A stretch of 64,000 nucleotides of DNA from DATGLE01 sp035294325 (lineage in GTDB: Bacteria > Chloroflexota > Ktedonobacteria > Ktedonobacterales > Ktedonobacteraceae): the NCBI GenBank assembly GCA_035294325.1, contig DATGLE010000168.1:25988-89987 (forward strand), read 5' to 3'. The stretch's first letter is position 1, and each line of letters starts with the position of its first letter. The position numbers and the translations under genes were made by a program. Positions 59,579 to 64,000 of the stretch are shown here, piece after piece. The notes under the pieces are model-generated. The model was not told the DNA's origin and did no database searches. It saw nothing but the letters and a program-made list of their open reading frames with translations.

Positions 59579-60712
59579 GGCGAGCGCCTGTTCCAGATCA
59601 GCGAGCAGGTCCTCGATATCCTCGATGCCGACGGAGAGGCGCAGCAGGGTATCGGTCAGGCCGCGCGCCTCGCGTATCTCCCTGGGAATGGAGCCGTGCG
59701 TCATGGTCGCCGGGTGGCAGACGAGCGATTCGACGCCGCCCAGGCTTTCGGCGAAGGTGAAGACCTTGAAGCGGCGCACAATGCGGTCAACGTCCTCCAG
59801 CGTGCCCTTGAACTGGAAGGAGACCATGCCGCCAGAGCCGCTCATCTGGCGCCTGGCTAACGCGTAATCGGGATGAGACGGCAGGCCAGGATAGTAGACC
59901 TTCTCGACGCGCGGATGCTCCAGCAGGTAGTGAGCGACGGCCTGCGCGTTATCGGCATGCTGGCGCATGCGCACGGCCAGCGTTTTGACGCCGCGCAGCG
60001 TCAGCCAGGCATCGAAGGGACCGGGCACGCCCCCGGCGGCATTCTGATAGAACTTGAGCGCCTCGTAAATCTCCTGGTTGTTCGTCACCACAGCCCCACC
60101 CACGACATCGCTATGTCCGTTGATATATTTCGTCGTGCTGTGCAGCACAATATCGGCACCCAGACTCAGGGGCTGCTGGAAGCAGGGAGTGGCGAAGGTG
60201 TTATCGACGACGAGCAGCAGATGGTGGCGCCGCGCAATCTCTGCTACGGCGCTGATATCGGCGAGGCCGAGCAGTGGATTGGTAGGCGTCTCCAGCCAGA
60301 TGAGCTTCGTATTGGGGCGAATGGCCCGCTCATAAGCGGCGCTCTGATTGGCCGGCACGTAGCTGGTCTCGACGTGATAGCGGCGCATCACACGCTCAAA
60401 AATGCGATAACTGCCACCATAGAGATCATCGCAGGAGACCACATGATCGCCGGCGCTGAGCAGGCTGAGCACCGCGCTCTCCGCGGCCATACCGGAGGCG
60501 AAGGCCAGCCCGTAACGGCCATTTTCGAGGGCCGCAATACATGCCTCCAGCGCGCTGCGCGTGGGATTGTCCGTGCGTGAATATTCAAAGCCTTTATGTC
60601 CACCCAGCCCCGTCTGGGCATAGGTTGATGTCTGAAAGATGGGCGTCATAATCGCGCCGGTTGATGGATCTGGCTCCTGTCCGGCGTGAATAGCTTTCGT
60701 TGCAAACTTCAT
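59576..60712 (-). CDS. Cystathionine gamma-synthase/gamma-lyase family PLP enzyme
   Basis: PLP-dependent enzyme of sulfur amino-acid metabolism. 378 residues. PLP-binding motif HSTTKYINGHSDVVGG with Schiff-base lysine K195; also PIFQTSTYAQTGLGGH, YSRTDNPTRSALEACIAALE, ASGMAA, and FTFAESLGGVESLVCHPATMTH near the C-terminus. The gamma-synthase, gamma-lyase and beta-lyase forms cannot be separated by eye, so no symbol is given. The ATG at 60712 follows AAGGAG by 13 bases; a much longer frame only crosses a palindromic element. No other methionine gene is adjacent. Confidence 0.94.
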   Translation of the reverse strand: MKFATKAIHAGQEPDPSTGAIMTPIFQTSTYAQTGLGGHKGFEYSRTDNPTRSALEACIAALENGRYGLAFASGMAAESAVLSLLSAGDHVVSCDDLYGGSYRIFERVMRRYHVETSYVPANQSAAYERAIRPNTKLIWLETPTNPLLGLADISAVAEIARRHHLLLVVDNTFATPCFQQPLSLGADIVLHSTTKYINGHSDVVGGAVVTNNQEIYEALKFYQNAAGGVPGPFDAWLTLRGVKTLAVRMRQHADNAQAVAHYLLEHPRVEKVYYPGLPSHPDYALARRQMSGSGGMVSFQFKGTLEDVDRIVRRFKVFTFAESLGGVESLVCHPATMTHGSIPREIREARGLTDTLLRLSVGIEDIEDLLADLEQALA

Positions 60713-60721
60713 TTTTTTATG

Positions 60722-60985
60722 AAACTCCTTAGAGTGTCTGATTGCTGGCGCCATCGCGTGCTCGCGCCTGCGGCGCTCGCCGGAGGTATTGTGTGGTGTG
60801 GGAAAATGCGCTGCGCGCATTTTCCCACACCACACAATACCTCCCTTGCGCGGCTTCGCCGCGCGGCAAGCCCGGCAAGAGGCTGATTCTGGCGCCGGCG
60901 CGCTCAACGCTTTCTGTCTTGCGCGGCTTCGCCGCGCGGCAGCCCGCCAAGAAAGGGAGAGGACGCTGAGCATCAGATGCCCTCT
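60722..60985. repeat. Palindromic dispersed element, copy 15 (extended)
   Basis: Left end TTAGAGTGTCTGATTGCTGG, family box TGCTCGCGCCTGCGGCGCTC, perfect 63-bp palindrome at 60782-60844 (30-base arms, centre TGC). Two GCGCGGCTTCGCCGCGCGGC boxes follow at about 60850 and 60930, each before a CTGATTCTGGCG or GCTGAGCATCAGATGCCCTC end. The doubled box suggests nesting or slippage. No gene lies in 60713-61058. Confidence 0.9.
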
Positions 60986-61145
60986 TATTAAGCCCGCATA
61001 TACTGCGGTCAGCATCTTTATACCACTAAGTACACGAAAGAGCAATGAGGAAGGACCTGTGCAACCTGCGCCATTGCCTGACCGTCTTACTATAGGTAGA
61101 AAGGTGCCGCCATTGAATTTACCAGAGAACAGGGAAGCGCAAAGC

Positions 61146-61946
61146 ATGAGTACATCGCAGATGCCCCATGAAACCTCACAATCCGGCCCGCAGGGGTCGC
61201 CTGCGCAGAAAGCGGACGTTGGAGTGCTGCTCATACATGGATTAAACGGCAGCAGGCACGACCTGCAAGCTCTGGCGGATCTGCTGGCTGCCGAGGGCAT
61301 GATCGCCGAAAATATGCTCCTGCCGGGGCATGGCACATCTATACGTGACCTGCTGCGCCTCGGCTGGCCCGAATGGGCGGCGGCGGTACACAGCGAACTG
61401 CGGGCACTCAAACAACGCTGCGAGAGGGTATTTCTGATCGGACATTCGCTCGGCGGAGCGCTCTGCCTGCATATAGCCGCGCACGAGGAGGTTGCGGGCG
61501 TCGTGGCTATGTGCCCGCCATTGCATATGTACACCTGGATACGCATCGGCGTGCGCCTCGTGCGCTATCTCACTCCGCTGCTGCCGACGATCCGCGAAGA
61601 TATACATGATCCCATCGGGCGGCGCAGTCATCGTCGTGAACACTATCGCTGGACGGCGCTGGCGCCCGTCGAGAGTATGCTTCAATATTTACCACAGCTG
61701 CGCGGCGAGCTGCCGCATGTTACGGCACCGGCGCTGATTATGGTCTCGCTTCACGACCATGTGGTTCCCGCGCGCGATGGACGCGATATTTACCGTCTGC
61801 TCGGCTCGCAGGAAAAGCATCTCGTTACCTTTTACCGCTCGTATCATGTGATTACGAAGGATTATGATCGCGAAGAGGTTTTCGCGAAGACGCTGGCATT
61901 TATCAGGCGTCATGCCGCCAGGCCCGGCGGGCACTTCTCATCATAA
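61146..61946 (+). CDS. Alpha/beta-hydrolase, carboxylesterase/monoacylglycerol lipase type
   Basis: 266 residues. Esterase fold with oxyanion motif LLIHGLNGSRHDLQAL, LLPGHGTSIRD, nucleophile elbow GHSLGGAL (S101), acid D204 in SLHDHVVP and His234 in SYHVITKD, a complete catalytic triad. The HGLNGS and GHGTS elements match Est30-like carboxylesterases and lipases of Bacillus type. Start ATG 61146 follows AGGGAAG; an in-frame GTG at 61059 after GAGGAAGG is an alternative adding 29 residues. No signal peptide, so it is cytoplasmic. Confidence 0.93.
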   Translation: MSTSQMPHETSQSGPQGSPAQKADVGVLLIHGLNGSRHDLQALADLLAAEGMIAENMLLPGHGTSIRDLLRLGWPEWAAAVHSELRALKQRCERVFLIGHSLGGALCLHIAAHEEVAGVVAMCPPLHMYTWIRIGVRLVRYLTPLLPTIREDIHDPIGRRSHRREHYRWTALAPVESMLQYLPQLRGELPHVTAPALIMVSLHDHVVPARDGRDIYRLLGSQEKHLVTFYRSYHVITKDYDREEVFAKTLAFIRRHAARPGGHFSS

Positions 61947-61984
61947 TCGCTTTCGGATATACTAACAGGCAATCATAGAAGGCG

Positions 61985-62140
61985 CCCGATGCTCTGTGCT
62001 CTCGCCGGGCGTTGGCGCGGCTCCGCCGCGCAAGGAATGGAGAGTGTGGTGTGGACAAATGCGCGAAGCGCATTTGTCCACACCACACTCTCCAGAAAGC
62101 GAGCGCCACAGGCGCGAGCATGCGATAATGCCGGAAATCA
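61985..62140. repeat. Palindromic dispersed element, copy 16
   Basis: Box GCGCGGCTCCGCCGCGC, perfect 57-bp palindrome at 62038-62094 (27-base arms, centre GAA), family box GCGAGCGCCACAGGCGCGAG and right end GCCGGAAATCAAACG. It fills the space upstream of the beta-propeller gene. Confidence 0.88.
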
Positions 62141-62179
62141 AACGTATTAAAGGGAAAATCCAGGGAGTTACGAGTAGTC

Positions 62180-63613
62180 TTGACACAGCAAGTAAGCAGC
62201 GAGCAAGAAGAGAAACAACAACATATTTCACAGCCGCCACCGGAGCAGGACGCGCAATTTCCGCGCGTCAGCATCATCTCCCTGCTCGTAATCATCAGCT
62301 TGCTATTGCTTCTTTTCGCCGGCCTCTCACTGCGCAATCTACCCCAGGCCATCATTGCGCCGGGCACAGCAGGGGTGCCGCAAACCGGCCAGGCAGCGCC
62401 AGGCAATGGCGATCAGGATGATATGGGACCTCTTCAGACGCCCGGCAAAACGGTGACGACCCCGCTACAGGTCCCGGCGGGCTACGACATCGTGTATGAG
62501 CAGCAGAACAATCTCTACGTAGTCCCGTCAACCGGCGGCACGCCGCAGGAAATTACTACGCCGGGCTACATCTATAGCCGTTCGGTGCCGCCCATCCTGA
62601 TGCCTTCGGGTCGGCTTCTCTACAGCGGCGACGGGCTGTGGGTGACGAATATCTTCAACGGCACGCCGCAGCAGATCGCCACGCTGCCCGCCGGCCAGGT
62701 CATTACCTCGCTGGCGCTCAGCCGCGACGGCACAACCATTGCCTGGAGCACCGAGCCGGTCAACGGCAAGGGCACGATTACGATCTATGCCGGCCCCCTG
62801 CACGCATCGGCGCCGGTCTACCAGCATTCCGCGAGCGACTGCCCCTGCTTTCGCGTCTTCTCCTTCTTGAACGTGGCGGGGCAAAAAGGGGATACTACGC
62901 TGCTGCTCACCGATGACCGCGGCGACCACGAGACAGCCCAATACGGCCTCTGGTTGTTCGATATCACGAGTGCGCCCGGCACCGGGCCGCGGGAGTTGCT
63001 GGGCGACGATACGCCGCGCTCTCCCCTGGCGCTCTCTCCTGACAACAACCTGCTCTTCTCGAACTATATGGGCGTGGTGCCCGCTCCCTCCAGTGGCGCG
63101 CCGGCGGATATAGCCGGGCTGAGCTACGCCAATAGCCTCTCGATGACCACCATCGACGGCAGGGAGCCTTTGAGAAACAACGGGGAGCACGTGATTTTGC
63201 CGAGGCAGCACGGATTAAGCAATATCGCCGACTACCACTGGGTGACAACACCCATCTTCTCACCCGACGGCCATACGCTGGCCTATGTCGAGTTCTCCAG
63301 CGATGCCGAGGCTCCTTTTACCCGTCACAGTGCCCTGTATACCGTCCAGGTCAGCGGAACAGGGCAGCACCTGCATGTCGGGCGGCGGCAATTGCTGGCG
63401 ACGACGAGCGCCCATTTTGTCGAGCTTGGCGTCTGGCTCAACAGCCGCATCCTCACGTTCTACGCCGATGGCTCGCTCTACGCCCTGGACGTTAACAGCG
63501 GCGAGGTTGCGACTATCATCCAGACGGGAGCTTACAGCCAGGTCGTCGCCATCGCGCAGCAGAGCGCTATACAACCACAACAACTTACCAGCACACCAAC
63601 ATCGAGTCAATAA
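62180..63613 (+). CDS. Membrane-anchored beta-propeller-like protein
   Basis: 477 residues. A short Gln/Pro-rich cytoplasmic part, one membrane helix (ISLLVIISLLLLLFAGLSL, about 32-50), a Pro/Thr linker, then about 370 residues of TolB/WD40-like propeller units (LALSRDGTTIAWST, LALSPDNNLLFSNY, PIFSPDGHTLAYVEFSSD, NNLYVVPSTGG). Two close cysteines (DCPCF) might form a disulfide. The start is a TTG about 14 bases after CAGGGAG; no ATG fits better. Same general design as the WD40 part of the kinase at 48.7 kb but without a kinase. Binding partner unknown. Confidence 0.85.
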   Translation: MTQQVSSEQEEKQQHISQPPPEQDAQFPRVSIISLLVIISLLLLLFAGLSLRNLPQAIIAPGTAGVPQTGQAAPGNGDQDDMGPLQTPGKTVTTPLQVPAGYDIVYEQQNNLYVVPSTGGTPQEITTPGYIYSRSVPPILMPSGRLLYSGDGLWVTNIFNGTPQQIATLPAGQVITSLALSRDGTTIAWSTEPVNGKGTITIYAGPLHASAPVYQHSASDCPCFRVFSFLNVAGQKGDTTLLLTDDRGDHETAQYGLWLFDITSAPGTGPRELLGDDTPRSPLALSPDNNLLFSNYMGVVPAPSSGAPADIAGLSYANSLSMTTIDGREPLRNNGEHVILPRQHGLSNIADYHWVTTPIFSPDGHTLAYVEFSSDAEAPFTRHSALYTVQVSGTGQHLHVGRRQLLATTSAHFVELGVWLNSRILTFYADGSLYALDVNSGEVATIIQTGAYSQVVAIAQQSAIQPQQLTSTPTSSQ

Positions 63614-63756
63614 ATAATCTGAGCCTTTTCTGAGGAAAGCCGCTTGAAGATCGTCTCGAACTGATTCTGCGCGATGAGTTGATCGATCACATCCTCAATG
63701 CGCCGGCGTTGACGCGATCTACGAAGATCATATTGCCCGCTCAGAGGTAATAGCAT
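63607..63756 (-). CDS. Possible 49-aa small protein or gene remnant
   Basis: A minus-strand frame, convergent with the propeller gene and overlapping its stop. It is charged and helical (DLRRSRQRRRIEDVIDQLIA, FETIFKRLSSEKAQ). AGGA sits right before the ATG. The residue pattern looks protein-like, but length and context are too little to decide between a real small gene and the tail of a lost one. Confidence 0.35.
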   Translation of the reverse strand: MLLPLSGQYDLRRSRQRRRIEDVIDQLIAQNQFETIFKRLSSEKAQIIY

Positions 63757-64000
63757 TTCCTGGTCGAAAGTGCAAAAATGAGGTGGAAAGGAGTAAATGA
63801 CCCTTTTGTAAACAAATCAGCTTGAGGGAGGGGATTAATTGCCGCGAGTAACATACGGGAAAAAGAGGGAGCCGAGCAGGGGGGTAAAGGGCATGGATAG
63901 GATTGTTGTGACTCAGCCGGGTCACAGCGAGATTGCAAGCTCGACTCCCTGATTCCAGTGTACTGTTCCCTCCAACAAGCAAAGGGCGAATACGCCCCTC
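63757..64000. other. Non-coding end of the window
   Basis: No convincing gene, repeat box or tRNA is seen. The open frames here lack ribosome binding sites and protein-like composition. Confidence 0.5.

Noticed and set aside
60789..61145. Upstream extension of the esterase
   Set aside because: Translates the element palindrome; no family homology before 61146, although a GTG at 61059 remains possible.
60713..61546. Long N-terminal extension of the PLP enzyme, overlapping the esterase gene
   Set aside because: Crosses element copy 15 and antisense of a clear esterase; the family starts at 60712.
2924..62140. CRISPR array from the regular repeat boxes
   Set aside because: Boxes are kilobases apart, inverted and lack repeat-spacer periodicity; no cas genes.
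63900..63960. tRNA-like stretch near the window end
   Set aside because: No consistent acceptor stem or T-loop GTTCRANYC; not foldable as a cloverleaf by eye.

Overview
The window reads as ordinary chromosome from a Gram-positive-like, high-GC (by eye high-50s to 60 percent) member of the Chloroflexota, most likely the class Ktedonobacteria. This placement is inferred from gene style, not from a marker gene: Ser/Thr kinases joined to WD40, FHA or zinc-ribbon modules, zinc-ribbon membrane proteins with Pro-rich linkers, giant TPR proteins, FemX-like peptidoglycan enzymes and an L,D-transpeptidase lipoprotein. I see no rRNA or tRNA gene, no CRISPR array, no intact insertion sequence and no phage genes.

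Layout. 1-4.2 kb: recG, a small conserved hypothetical gene and argF. 4.5-13.7 kb: a signalling block with two paralogous zinc-ribbon membrane proteins, a two-GAF HWE-type sensor kinase, a lone receiver protein, and an operon of kinase-FHA, membrane FHA protein and kinase-zinc ribbon. 14.1-18.2 kb: a GNAT acetyltransferase and two FemX-like genes split by an opposing Rpn-family nuclease gene. 18.3-24.7 kb: methyltransferase, DUF1330 protein, GH4 glycosidase, TetR regulator, MFS exporter, second methyltransferase. 24.7-33.3 kb: giant TPR protein, yajQ, folD, ispH with an orphan HemA-like domain gene, and a duplicated cupredoxin-fold lipoprotein. 33.6-42.4 kb: two ABC-2 exporter operons (one permease fused to pentapeptide repeats) around a glyoxalase-fold gene and a DEAD-box helicase. 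42.9-48.3 kb: an unusual hairpin-rich leader before a small unknown gene, then gltB. 48.7-64 kb: WD40 kinase, AhpD-like gene with a divergent Rrf2 regulator, ppc, rnhB-rplS-rpsT, L,D-transpeptidase, a Cys/Met metabolism PLP enzyme, an esterase and a membrane beta-propeller protein.

The strongest unexplained signal is non-coding. About 17 copies of one dispersed element sit between genes, roughly one every 4 kb. A typical copy has ends like AGTGTGTCTGATTCTCAGC in inverted orientation, a subterminal box GCGAGCGCCGCAGGCGCGAG and a central, mostly perfect palindrome of about 40-63 bp. The outer palindrome arms differ from locus to locus although each pairs with its own partner. Several hairpins of the same size occur without the flanks. 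No transposase for the family is in the window.

Other points of interest are a FolD lacking two catalytic residues, a promoter-attenuator-hairpin-leader peptide arrangement at 42.87-43.05 kb, a repeat inserted in frame in gltB, and a permease-pentapeptide fusion. All functional calls rest on reading the translated sequences; no database search was possible.
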